Assembly: GCA_017465565.1 (NCBI GenBank)
Contig: JAFTWA010000007.1
Location: forward strand, 1 to 64,000
Direction of reading: 5' to 3'
DNA: 64,000 nt
DNA from: Tyzzerella sp.
GTDB lineage: Bacteria > Bacillota > Clostridia > Lachnospirales > Lachnospiraceae
Every line of letters starts with the position of its first letter. Positions within the stretch are counted from its first letter, which is position 1. Below, in pieces: positions 15,852-25,251 of this stretch. Under the pieces are notes generated by a model. That model made no database searches. It was not told the origin of the DNA and saw only the letters and a list, made by a program, of their open reading frames with translations. Position numbers and translations under genes: made by a program.

Positions 15852-18800
15852 TTACTGGTTTTTAAACGTAATCTTAATAAACTTACCTTCTAAACTCACC
15901 TCTGTAAACGGTTGTTTTTCTGGATAGAAATTAACTATTTTTTCTTTGTTTGCTTCTGCCACGGCTTCAGAATCACATTCAATATAAACTGAATCCTTCT
16001 TATGGAATCCAAGATTCAATGAACTTGTTAAACTTCCCACTATTTTGAGAGCCGGATTCTCTGTTGTTCTGCCTGACAAACTATTGTATCGAATTTCATT
16101 TCCCATGACAAAGTCTTTAAATAAGGTAACCTTGCTTGTTGCTCCTGCAGCATTAAGGAATACTCCTTGAACTGTTCCACCTGCTGTATTCCCGCTAATT
16201 TCTCCTGCCTGCAAGGTGATTTCGTTGTTACCTAATGCACATATTGCACCACCATTATTAACACAATGATTTTTTTCACCCTCACCAGTACCGCCAATCT
16301 TGCCACCAGTCATCTTAAAATCAACATGCTCCGCCAAATAGACACCGCCACCATTGGTTTTCGTTCCTGTCGTAGTATTACCCTGGATTTTACCATTTTT
16401 CAACTCAAATACACCAGCTAAATAACTATCATCTTCCTGTTTCACACTATCTACATAGACCCCTGCTCCGTTTTTAGTTGTAACGTTATTTGAAATGAGT
16501 GCATTTGCTCCATTCATTATAAACTTTGCTCCACTTGCAACATATACACCTGCTCCTATACTGTTGCTTGGTGCTTCCGAAGTTCCGTTTCCAGAAATTG
16601 TTCCACCTGTCATTTCGAAAAGTTTACTACTTGATGAAGGTTCACCTACATATACACCGCTTCCCATGCCAACTACAGTTTCACCGTCGACCTCAGTTCC
16701 TGTTGCAGCGTTTCCTGTGATACTTCCGTTTTCCATTTTGAATGTACCGCTACCAATAATGTACACTCCACCACCATGAACGGCAGTATTTGATGCAACC
16801 ACTCCGCCTTCACTCATGACACAGCTTTTTGCTCTATTAACGTATATACCACCGCCATTTTCTGTAGCGTTATTACTTTGTATTGTTACATTCTTTATGC
16901 TGACATTTTTATTTGTATCTACATAGATACCGGCTCCATTTGCAGCTTCATTTCCTGTAATTGTTCCTCCATGGAGATTAGTAGTGAATTCTGTATCATT
17001 GCTTTCGCTCTGAATATAAATTCCGCCTCCTTTGCCGTCAGCAATATTGCCTGCAACAGTTCCGCCCATCATAGAAAATACACCTATTTTATTTACTAAA
17101 ATTCCAGCCGCATTTCCTTCTGTTGTGTTATTTTGAATCTTTCCATTCGTTAAGTTAAATGTACCAAATACCGCAACACCTGCACCTGATTTTGTTGAAT
17201 GGTTGTTTTCAACGGTTGCAGTTGCTCCATTCATTTCAAATCTTGCACCGCTTGCTACATATACACCTGCACCATAACTATTCTTTGGAGATTCTTCTGT
17301 TCCATGACCTGAAATTGTACCACCTGTCATTTCGAAACATTTACTACTTGATGAAGCTTCACCAACATATACGCCACTTCCCATGCCAACTACAGTTTCA
17401 CCGTCGACCTCAGTTCCTGTTGCAGTGTTTCCTGTGATGCTTCCGTTTTCCATTTTGAACGTACCGCTGCCAATCACATACACTCCTCCACCATTCACAG
17501 CCGTATTGGATGCAATGGCACTTTCTTCGATCATAACACAGCTTTTTGCTCTATTAACGTACACACCGCCGCCATTTTCTTTAGCTGTGTTACTTTGTAC
17601 AGTTACATTCTTGATACTAACATTTTTGTTTGTATCTACATAGATACCAGCGCCATTTGCCGCTTCATTGCCTGTAATACTTCCACCATGCACATTAGTA
17701 GTGAATTCTGCATCATTGCTTTCGCTCTGAATATAAATTCCGCCACCGTTACCGTCAGCTTTATTACCTGCAACTGTTCCGCCTGTCATAGCAAATGCAC
17801 CTATTTTATTTACTAAAATTCCAGCCCCATTTGCTTCTGCAGTATTATTTTGAATCTTTCCACTCGTTAAATTGAATGTACCATATACTGCAACACCTGC
17901 ACCTGATTTTTCTGAATGGTTATTTTCAACTGTTGCATTTTCTCCAGTCATCTTGAATACGGCGCCACTTGCAACGAATACACCGCCACCGTAAGCCGCA
18001 GTATTCTTCTCAATCACACCGCCTGTAACTACATTCTCGGCTTCCTCAACAGTAGTTGCAATGTAAAGTCCACCACCGTTTCTTTCTGCAGTGTTATTCT
18101 GAATGGTTCCATCTTCCATCGTCAAAATACCACTTGCGTGAACATACACACCTGCGCCATCTACAGTTGCAGTATTTTTCTCTATCGTTCCGCCTGTTAT
18201 GCTTGTATTCACACTTTGAATAAAGATACCACCACCACTTTTTCCAGCAGTATTACCTGTAACTGTTCCGCCACTCATGGTAAATGTAGCATCCTTGCTT
18301 ACTAAAATTCCAGCCGCGTTTCCTGTTGTACTGTTACCCTGAACAGTGCCCTTATTCATGGTAAATGTACCAACTACCGCTACACCTGCTCCGGCTTTCT
18401 GTGATTCATTATTTTGAATCGTACCGTTGGTAAGAGTAAATTTTCCACCTGCTCTAACATAGACACCAGCACCAGATTCCGTTGTAGTGTTTTCTTCAAT
18501 TGTTCCATCTTTCATTACAAAGTTACCAGTAGCTCCAATATATACACCACCACCACCGATACCATCATCTTTTTCAGATACAAAATTATGATTTCTGATA
18601 GTTCCATCTATCATGGTAACGCTTCCGTTGACTCTCATACCTCTTCCAGCATATCCATTACCTTCTACCAGTGACTCAGCACTCTTCAAAGTAAATGTAG
18701 CATCAATATGAACATCGATTAGTGGCTCTGCATTGTCTTTCATACGATATACTTTCAGATTATTTGCTGTTGCTTCTGCACCAGTATTGACAAAGACACC

Positions 18801-20987
18801 TTTGGCTTTCGCATTGATTACCCCATTCTTGAGATATGATGTACTCGTTCCTTCAACACTCACACCAGTACCTTTTGTAGAATCTATCGTGAAGTCTGTG
18901 AGATTACCAATACTGTCCTCTATCCATGCACCAACATTGCCCGAATCTGCTATCGTAAGTGTCTTGATTGCCATATTAGCATTATTCTTTATGCTAATCG
19001 CTCTGCTTGTTGTCTTACTGATTGCTACGGTATTACCATTGATTGTACCACCGTCGCTTATCATACCGCCTTTTCCAGTTTCTTCAATCGTCAAATCTCT
19101 GACTGTAACTGTTCCGCGATAAACAGCAAAACCTTGTTCACCTGCCTTTGTAACACTTGTATTTTCAAATGTTACATTTGCATTTTCACCAACATAGATA
19201 CCGTTAGTCTTTGCATTTGAAATCTTACCATTTTGCAGCACCATTTTTTCAGAGTTTAATAAGTATACACCCTGTTTTGCTACCTGGTCGATTTCATAAT
19301 CTACAAGTTTAAGCGAACCGCCGTCTGCATAAACACCTGTGTTTCCTGCATTGTTTACTTTGAGTGCTGTCATGGTTCCCTTACAGTCTTCCAGTAAGTT
19401 AACTGCTCTACTTCCTGTATTGCTGATTGTTGTAGTATCACAAGTCACAGTTCCGCCCTTGCTCACGATACCGCCTCTCTCAGTCTTATCAATGGTAAGC
19501 TTTTTGGTTGTAAGCTTTCCGCCATAGTTTCCAATCGCATGGATACCTGAATTCTTGATGGTTGTATCCGTAAAATTCACAACTGCCTTCTGACCAAGAT
19601 AAACACCATTATCGGTTGAACCGTCAATCGTAAGATTCTTTGCTGTCAACTTTCCTATCGACATAGCAAGCCCGTTCTGGCCAGACTTTGTAACACTAGA
19701 GTTTGAAAGTTCTATTGCCACCGCTTCTTTTGAAATATTGATACCAGAACCCGCCGCATTTGAAATACTGATATTCTTAGCAGTTACAGTTCCGCCAGTC
19801 ACTCCAAGACCACTCTTTTCAACTTTATCAATCACGATATCTTCAAGTGTGGTAACTGATTTCTTTCCAGCTGTAATAATACCGGCAGCCGCCATATTAT
19901 TAATCTCTACGTTCTTGATTATCGCTGTACCATTGTTATTTACAATGGCGCGGTATGCACCATCTCTGATTTTAGTATCTTCTACTGTTACTTCTGAATC
20001 AAGAACATTGATAGATGGCTTTCCTGTCTTTTCAATCACACAATTCTTGAGTGTACCAGTACTTCCCTTTGTGGTATTGATTCCATAAGTTACCATATCG
20101 TGTATGTAAAGTCCATCTACATTTATGGTTGCACCACTGATGGAAGCAATTGCAGATTTGTCTGAATTGCAAATCTCTACCAGCTTATCTGTTTCACTGA
20201 CAATATTTAACTCCCCAAAATTATAGAAAGCATTTTGAGCAGAATTACTGAATTTTCCGCCTGTAATATCTATTTTCCCATAGTTATATACATGCGATCC
20301 TGTAGTGCCATCTACAAGAGTATCTCCGCTGATTTTCATATACGTATCTGTAGCAAGTGCGATACCTGTTTCGATAGTGTTTGTAATCTTGCCACCAGTC
20401 ATGTAAACTTCGCCACCAGTTGCCACATAGATACCTGTATGCATTGTTCTGTCAATCGTGATATCTTCGATTTCCACTTTACCTGCTGTCTGGATACCAT
20501 ATGGCATTCCATACAGAATATTCCCCGAAAGACAGCTAAGCTCAGCTCCAACACTTACATTGATACCTGTTGCAACACCGTTACCATCGATTGTCAATCC
20601 ATCTAAGATAAGATGAGCGCCCTTTGAAACAACACAAAGATCTTTTTTGGCTTCTGCATCTAATTTCATAAGGATGCTTCCGTTTCCGGTCAATGTCTTT
20701 GTTCCATTGATTGAAAAAGGTGTGCTTGTATAAATATCTTTATTTATAACAATCGTAAGTGTTTCTTCTTTCTGAAGCAGTTCTCTGAGTGCTGCTTCAT
20801 CTGATACTTCAATCTCTTGTCCTTCAACAATATTATTTTGTTCCTCTGGCACTTTGTTTGAGCTGACATCCTTCGATAACACCCCATAAATCGTACCCAA
20901 AGCACAAATAGCAACAATTGCAAGACAAACAATCAAGGAGAACGGAAATCTCTTTTTTGGTTTCATCATTTCATTATCTTTTCCCAT
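15852..20987 (-). CDS. Giant membrane-anchored parallel beta-helix protein
   Basis: 1711 residues. A short basic cytoplasmic N-terminus and one uncleaved membrane helix (about 14-35), then an extracellular region. The first part (about 90-780) is a right-handed beta-helix with pectate-lyase-like coils (G-x-I-x-x-T-x-x-x-G-I). The second (about 790-1600) is made of repeated G-G-x-I-x-x-N-x-A-x-x-x-G-A-G-I-Y-V units, like those in autotransporter and Pmp adhesins. No LPXTG or surface-layer motif. No catalytic residues recognised, so an adhesin, glycan-binding or scaffold role is as likely as an enzyme. RBS GAGAGGAG. It follows a secreted metallo-beta-lactamase-fold gene in both clusters. Confidence 0.85.
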   Translation of the reverse strand: MGKDNEMMKPKKRFPFSLIVCLAIVAICALGTIYGVLSKDVSSNKVPEEQNNIVEGQEIEVSDEAALRELLQKEETLTIVINKDIYTSTPFSINGTKTLTGNGSILMKLDAEAKKDLCVVSKGAHLILDGLTIDGNGVATGINVSVGAELSCLSGNILYGMPYGIQTAGKVEIEDITIDRTMHTGIYVATGGEVYMTGGKITNTIETGIALATDTYMKISGDTLVDGTTGSHVYNYGKIDITGGKFSNSAQNAFYNFGELNIVSETDKLVEICNSDKSAIASISGATINVDGLYIHDMVTYGINTTKGSTGTLKNCVIEKTGKPSINVLDSEVTVEDTKIRDGAYRAIVNNNGTAIIKNVEINNMAAAGIITAGKKSVTTLEDIVIDKVEKSGLGVTGGTVTAKNISISNAAGSGINISKEAVAIELSNSSVTKSGQNGLAMSIGKLTAKNLTIDGSTDNGVYLGQKAVVNFTDTTIKNSGIHAIGNYGGKLTTKKLTIDKTERGGIVSKGGTVTCDTTTISNTGSRAVNLLEDCKGTMTALKVNNAGNTGVYADGGSLKLVDYEIDQVAKQGVYLLNSEKMVLQNGKISNAKTNGIYVGENANVTFENTSVTKAGEQGFAVYRGTVTVRDLTIEETGKGGMISDGGTINGNTVAISKTTSRAISIKNNANMAIKTLTIADSGNVGAWIEDSIGNLTDFTIDSTKGTGVSVEGTSTSYLKNGVINAKAKGVFVNTGAEATANNLKVYRMKDNAEPLIDVHIDATFTLKSAESLVEGNGYAGRGMRVNGSVTMIDGTIRNHNFVSEKDDGIGGGGVYIGATGNFVMKDGTIEENTTTESGAGVYVRAGGKFTLTNGTIQNNESQKAGAGVAVVGTFTMNKGTVQGNSTTGNAAGILVSKDATFTMSGGTVTGNTAGKSGGGIFIQSVNTSITGGTIEKNTATVDGAGVYVHASGILTMEDGTIQNNTAERNGGGLYIATTVEEAENVVTGGVIEKNTAAYGGGVFVASGAVFKMTGENATVENNHSEKSGAGVAVYGTFNLTSGKIQNNTAEANGAGILVNKIGAFAMTGGTVAGNKADGNGGGIYIQSESNDAEFTTNVHGGSITGNEAANGAGIYVDTNKNVSIKNVTVQSNTAKENGGGVYVNRAKSCVMIEESAIASNTAVNGGGVYVIGSGTFKMENGSITGNTATGTEVDGETVVGMGSGVYVGEASSSSKCFEMTGGTISGHGTEESPKNSYGAGVYVASGARFEMNGATATVENNHSTKSGAGVAVFGTFNLTNGKIQNNTTEGNAAGILVNKIGVFSMMGGTVAGNIADGKGGGIYIQSESNDTEFTTNLHGGTITGNEAANGAGIYVDTNKNVSIKNVTIQSNNATENGGGIYVNRAKSCVMSEGGVVASNTAVHGGGVYIIGSGTFKMENGSITGNAATGTEVDGETVVGMGSGVYVGEPSSSSKLFEMTGGTISGNGTSEAPSNSIGAGVYVASGAKFIMNGANALISNNVTTKNGAGVYVDSVKQEDDSYLAGVFELKNGKIQGNTTTGTKTNGGGVYLAEHVDFKMTGGKIGGTGEGEKNHCVNNGGAICALGNNEITLQAGEISGNTAGGTVQGVFLNAAGATSKVTLFKDFVMGNEIRYNSLSGRTTENPALKIVGSLTSSLNLGFHKKDSVYIECDSEAVAEANKEKIVNFYPEKQPFTEVSLEGKFIKITFKNQ
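16537..17970 (-). repeat. Two tandem 717-base copies inside the beta-helix gene
   Basis: Matching positions 17184 and 17901 set a period of 717 bases (239 residues). The copies, about 16537-17253 and 17254-17970, are closely similar over their length, and a diverged third start precedes 16537. In frame; it adds coils to the beta-helix. Confidence 0.75.
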
Positions 20988-21006
20988 GATTTTTCTCCTC
21001 TCACAT

Positions 21007-22083
21007 TTACTCTACTTTTAAATAACCATTTTCTGCGCCAGTGGTTCCGTAATAATCTGTAGTACGATCCTTTGACACGTAAACCTCATAGGTTCCATCT
21101 CCCGTTGTGGATACAAGAATATCTCCATCCAAAGCGGTTGTGAGTGACAGAGCTCCTGTCACGACATTTTTAAAATGCTCTACTTCATCACGCACATAAG
21201 GTGTGGTTGCTACATAAATTTTTGGATCTACAGCCGCTCTCCACAAATCGCTGCTCTTTGTTTTATCTGAGCCATGATGTCCTACCTTACTTACGTCTGC
21301 TTTCAGCTCACTTCCATATTTTTCAACGAGTGCGTCTTCTGTTTTGTATCCATAATCTGGATTGTTACCAATATCTCCGTTCACCAAGTAGCTAGACTCT
21401 CCATAAGTGAGTTTCAAAACCAGCGAACTTTCATTTAGATTAATATTAGTATCTGTACCAAAACCGATTGGTGGATTATAAACCTTTACATTTACATCTT
21501 TGCCTAAGGTAAAGGTATCGCCTTCAGACACATTTGTACATGGAATGCCTAGTTCTTCCACTTGTTTCATGAAATCGATACCCTGTCTTGCTGAACGAGC
21601 CATTACCTCTTCTGGCGGCAAATAAATATGTCCGATTTCAATATAACGTGCAATGATAGAAAATCCACCTACATGGTCTCCATGTCCGTGGCTGAGAATA
21701 AAATGATCCAATTTCTCGATGCCCAATTTCTGCAGTTTTGCTACAATGGATGCACCTTCTGCCTGATGTCCACAGTCGTTTAAAACAGTCGTTCCATCTG
21801 GCAGGATAAAAAGGATGGCATCACCGCCCTGGGTACTTGTACCTGTCCATGTAGGTAAATCATAACCTGAGCAGAGATAATAGACTGCCATTTTCCCCTC
21901 GGTTAAACTACGATCGAATATATTATAGTCTCCTTTGAATGCGAAGCCCTCTTCTGAAACCGCATTTGCTTCGCCTTCAGACTCTGCATCGTTTCCGCCC
22001 TGTCCGGCCTTGCAGCCAGACAGAGTCAGAAGCATGGTCAACATCAACAAACATATTCTCCTCAAATATTTGTTTTGCTTCAT
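21007..22083 (-). CDS. Secreted metallo-beta-lactamase-fold lipoprotein, ComEC C-domain-like
   Basis: 358 residues. Lipoprotein signal with lipobox LSGC (C24). The metallo-hydrolase motif SHGHGDH is at 131-137, with metal positions in NDCG (about 102-105) and GDIG (about 236-239), and VGHHGSD at 267-273. The sequence resembles the hydrolase domain at the C-terminus of the DNA-uptake protein ComEC (the ESSLVLKL and HHGSD blocks), here free-standing and outside the membrane. Family members are usually phosphodiesterases or nucleases; the substrate here is unknown. It lies 19 bases before the giant beta-helix gene and has a paralogue with the same neighbours at 44328. Confidence 0.85.
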   Translation of the reverse strand: MKQNKYLRRICLLMLTMLLTLSGCKAGQGGNDAESEGEANAVSEEGFAFKGDYNIFDRSLTEGKMAVYYLCSGYDLPTWTGTSTQGGDAILFILPDGTTVLNDCGHQAEGASIVAKLQKLGIEKLDHFILSHGHGDHVGGFSIIARYIEIGHIYLPPEEVMARSARQGIDFMKQVEELGIPCTNVSEGDTFTLGKDVNVKVYNPPIGFGTDTNINLNESSLVLKLTYGESSYLVNGDIGNNPDYGYKTEDALVEKYGSELKADVSKVGHHGSDKTKSSDLWRAAVDPKIYVATTPYVRDEVEHFKNVVTGALSLTTALDGDILVSTTGDGTYEVYVSKDRTTDYYGTTGAENGYLKVE

Positions 22084-22106
22084 TCCAATTCATCCTCTCA
22101 AATTGA

Positions 22107-23468
22107 TTACTTACGCATCTGTAAGATTTTAATAGAGTTATTAAGGTCATCGGTAGCGGTGCTGATTACTTCATCTATGTTCGCATCTGGGTTTGTCATA
22201 ACACCGTCTAAAATCGCATTATTAACATCTTCTAATTTATTTGTTAAAGATGCTTTTGGGAATTTCATGTCTTCATTTACAACGCTGAACATTTCTTCCA
22301 ATTTCGCTTCAGAAGGGAAGTTTGCATCTCTCCATGTAGTCCACTCTTCACTTGTTAGAGCTTCCTGAGTATATGGTGTGTATCCACGGTATGTGCTCCA
22401 GAAAATTTGATTTTCTGGCTTTGCAAGGAATTTCATGAATTCATATGCGCCCTGCATTTCTGTCTCGTCGCCAGTGTTTGCGATGAACACACCTGTTCCT
22501 TCTGGCATTGCAACACCTTGATGAGCTGCTGTGTCATCCACTCCCTTGTAAGGAATAAATGCCCACTCGAAATCTACTGTTACATCTTCAAATTCGTACA
22601 CATAAGAACTTGTACATGACCAGAATAAGGTTCTTCCGCTGATAAATGGAGAAGCTCCTTTTGCAACACCTGTCAAATCTTTCATAGCTACTCCGCTTTC
22701 AAAAAGTTCTGCATAAATTCCAGCAAGCTTCTTTAATGCGTCATTTGTTTCGCCCTCTGTATATAAACATTTTGTGACATCTCCTGAATGTCCATTGTCA
22801 TTGTCATAGGTGTCTACGCCTTGGTAATGCAGCATCTCTGTAATTTCAATTCCAGTACTTGGTACATATCCATATTCTGTGAGACCTTTATCATGAGCTG
22901 CTGTAGCTGCTGCTGCCACTTTTTCAAAGCTTGTCAAATCATCCAATGTATATCCTGCCTGTGTTAACACATCAACGTTTACCATCCAACCTTTTGCACT
23001 AACACCAACTGGCAGACCAACCATATTGCCTTCTGTATCTGTGTAAGCAGCTTTTACACTCTCTAACATACCGTCTAACCAGTTTTCGCTGTCATTATCC
23101 AAATATTCCTGAAGTGGTTTTACATAAGCAGCTTCTGCATATTCATAAATCGCACTGCTTTCACCCATGAACAATGATGGATAATATTCCTGTGTTGATG
23201 TAGCCAGTTTTTGACGGAATCCTGATGCATTTAACCCGCTTTCCTGTGTAATCGTATAAGTTCCGTTTTCTGCATTAAATTTTGCAATAATCTCATCCAG
23301 TTTTACAGCAGAAGCTGTCTGATATGTACTCCAAAGAACAAGTTCTGTCTTTCCGCCTGAACCTTCGCCAGAACCTTGTTCATCTCCACTTCCGCTTCCA
23401 CATCCAATTAGGCCTGAGCATGCAAGCACAAGTGCAAGAATACCTGCTAACAATTTTTTTCTCATCAT
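22107..23468 (-). CDS. ABC transporter sugar-binding lipoprotein
   Basis: 453 residues. Lipobox LIGC after a 20-residue signal, then a family 1 extracellular solute-binding fold (ELVLWSTYQTASAVKLDEIIAKFN, central PEGTGVFIANTG, AYEFMKFLAKPENQ). It binds an oligosaccharide or glycerophosphodiester-type ligand outside the cell and passes it to the two permeases encoded just upstream. The GGAGGT ribosome site is 8 bases before the ATG. The gene is unusually placed behind rather than before its permeases. Confidence 0.88.
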   Translation of the reverse strand: MMRKKLLAGILALVLACSGLIGCGSGSGDEQGSGEGSGGKTELVLWSTYQTASAVKLDEIIAKFNAENGTYTITQESGLNASGFRQKLATSTQEYYPSLFMGESSAIYEYAEAAYVKPLQEYLDNDSENWLDGMLESVKAAYTDTEGNMVGLPVGVSAKGWMVNVDVLTQAGYTLDDLTSFEKVAAAATAAHDKGLTEYGYVPSTGIEITEMLHYQGVDTYDNDNGHSGDVTKCLYTEGETNDALKKLAGIYAELFESGVAMKDLTGVAKGASPFISGRTLFWSCTSSYVYEFEDVTVDFEWAFIPYKGVDDTAAHQGVAMPEGTGVFIANTGDETEMQGAYEFMKFLAKPENQIFWSTYRGYTPYTQEALTSEEWTTWRDANFPSEAKLEEMFSVVNEDMKFPKASLTNKLEDVNNAILDGVMTNPDANIDEVISTATDDLNNSIKILQMRK

Positions 23469-23520
23469 AATAATTTACCTCCATAAATTTTTTATTATCT
23501 AAAAGACACTTCCGGTCTAC

Positions 23521-24330
23521 TTAGCTCTTTACTGCGCCGGCTGTCATACCTTCCACGATTTGATCCATTCCAAAGAAATATACAACCAATGGAATGATTG
23601 ATGTAATCGTTGCGGCCGCCAATGTAATACCGCCGTGGTTATTCATACTAATTTGTGCAACACCCGTCTGAACAGTTCTCAGCGCATCCTTTGTCGTAAC
23701 CAGATATGGCCACATATAACTGTTATAAATATTTACAAATGCTCTTAAAGAGAATGTAACAATCATTGTCTTACAAAGCGGTGTCAAAATCTGAATAAAG
23801 TATTTGATATCTCCACACCCATCTATGAGCGCCGCTTCTCTAAGTTCTTTTGGAACGGTCTGCATGTATTGTCTAAACAGGAAAACTGCACTGACACCAA
23901 CTAAGCTTGGAAGGGTTAATCCTGCATAGGTATCAATCAAACGCCATTTTACAATCATCTTAAAGAGTGTAATCTGAATTACTTCCCCTGGAATCATCAT
24001 AACACTCAAGAGCACAGCAAATAACACGTTCTTTCCCGGGAAATTAAAATGGGAAAATCCATACGCCGCAGCTAGTGCTGTAATCAATTGGCATGGTAAT
24101 ATGATAATCAACATCACAAACGAGTTTTTTAAATAAGTGCCTAAATTCAAGTACTGAAATCCCTCAATATAATTTTGAAACGTTGCGTTTGCCAGAGTAA
24201 TCTCTAACGGACTTGCCATAATATCCGACTTTGGCATAAAGGATACCAAAAGTGCAAGAATCAGTGGCGAAACCATAACAATTCCCAACAAAATCTTAAA
24301 TATGTCAAACATCACTGCTTTAATTTTCAT
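23521..24330 (-). CDS. ABC sugar transporter permease, MalG/UgpE type
   Basis: 269 residues from the ATG at 24330. GAGGTG lies upstream, and the in-frame GTG at 24342 is part of that ribosome site. The chosen start gives exactly the length of the cluster B paralogue. Six membrane helices and the EAA loop EAALIDGCGDIKYFIQILTP that contacts the ATPase. C-terminus EGMTAGAVKS is typical of the family. It pairs with the MalF-type permease upstream. No ATPase gene is present, so a shared MsmX/UgpC-type ATPase encoded elsewhere is expected. Confidence 0.9.
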   Translation of the reverse strand: MKIKAVMFDIFKILLGIVMVSPLILALLVSFMPKSDIMASPLEITLANATFQNYIEGFQYLNLGTYLKNSFVMLIIILPCQLITALAAAYGFSHFNFPGKNVLFAVLLSVMMIPGEVIQITLFKMIVKWRLIDTYAGLTLPSLVGVSAVFLFRQYMQTVPKELREAALIDGCGDIKYFIQILTPLCKTMIVTFSLRAFVNIYNSYMWPYLVTTKDALRTVQTGVAQISMNNHGGITLAAATITSIIPLVVYFFGMDQIVEGMTAGAVKS

Positions 24331-24357
24331 AATCGTCTTCACCTCACTTTTTTCAAA

Positions 24358-25221
24358 TTATTGATAGTGTACAAATTTCTTTTCAAACGCAAATTGGATT
24401 CTGGTTACTGCAAAAATAATCACGAATACTACGATTGCAAGACAACATGCGTATTCATATTCACCATAATCAATCGCTCTTTGATAGATATCCCACATAA
24501 ATGTGGTTGTAGACCCATTTGGTCCACCACTCGTCAATAATCTGATCTGTGTGAAGGCCTTAAGCGCTGACAGAATGTTTAAAAACAGTACGAAGAAAAT
24601 CTGTGATGATGCCATAGGAATCATAATCTTGACTGCTCTTGTAAAACCACTTGCACCATCCACTACGGCTGCTTCCTGGATATCCTCTGGCACCCCTCTA
24701 AATCCTGCCAGCAAGTATAGGTAACTACCTGAAATATGTGTCCAGATGGTAACAATGGCAACAATCCAGAACGCTATATTTTCGTCTGCCAACCATGCCG
24801 TATCCGTACCAGTCCATGTATTTAATAGTCCACCGTTTTTGATTGCGAATCGAAAAATAACAGAACTTGTTGCATGAGCAACTGCAATTGGAAGCGCATA
24901 TAGCATCTGAGAAACCTTTCCCATTTTTGTTTTTTTGGTACTGAGCAGCGCAAAAAGCATTGCAAAGAAGAATGTTCCGATAAATATCACTACAGCAAAT
25001 TTCATTGTAGTACCCAAGGTTTGCCAAAATGCCTTATCAGCAAACATCATCTTCCAAAATGTAGTTCCTGCCCACCCTTGCCATGAACCATATTGATCCG
25101 TAACAGAAAATGAAGACAGGATTGTTTTAAAAAACGGATAAAAGCTGAATATAACGCTTCCTATAACGGTTGGTAATATCAGAAAATACGGTAATAGCTT
25201 TACTTTTTGTTTCTTCTTCAT
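24358..25221 (-). CDS. ABC sugar transporter permease, MalF/UgpA type
   Basis: 287 residues, six membrane helices, N-terminal LLPYFLILPTVIGSVIFSFYP typical of this permease class, and EAA loop EAAVVDGASGFTRAVKIMIP. Forms the channel with the MalG-type subunit encoded next. RBS GGAG before the ATG. Clearly homologous throughout to the cluster B protein at 47716, but much less similar than the GpsA pair next to them. Confidence 0.9.
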   Translation of the reverse strand: MKKKQKVKLLPYFLILPTVIGSVIFSFYPFFKTILSSFSVTDQYGSWQGWAGTTFWKMMFADKAFWQTLGTTMKFAVVIFIGTFFFAMLFALLSTKKTKMGKVSQMLYALPIAVAHATSSVIFRFAIKNGGLLNTWTGTDTAWLADENIAFWIVAIVTIWTHISGSYLYLLAGFRGVPEDIQEAAVVDGASGFTRAVKIMIPMASSQIFFVLFLNILSALKAFTQIRLLTSGGPNGSTTTFMWDIYQRAIDYGEYEYACCLAIVVFVIIFAVTRIQFAFEKKFVHYQ

Positions 25222-25251
25222 AATCTTTGGAACTCCTTTCTTTACCGCTTT

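Noticed and set aside
16495..20606. Many plus-strand reading frames inside the beta-helix genes (also 40004-43316)
   Set aside because: They follow from the repetitive Gly/Asn/Thr composition of the coding strand, have no ribosome sites, and end at random.
15852..20987. Repeats considered as a CRISPR array or minisatellite
   Set aside because: They are in-frame protein repeats of unequal length and sequence, without fixed direct repeats and spacers.
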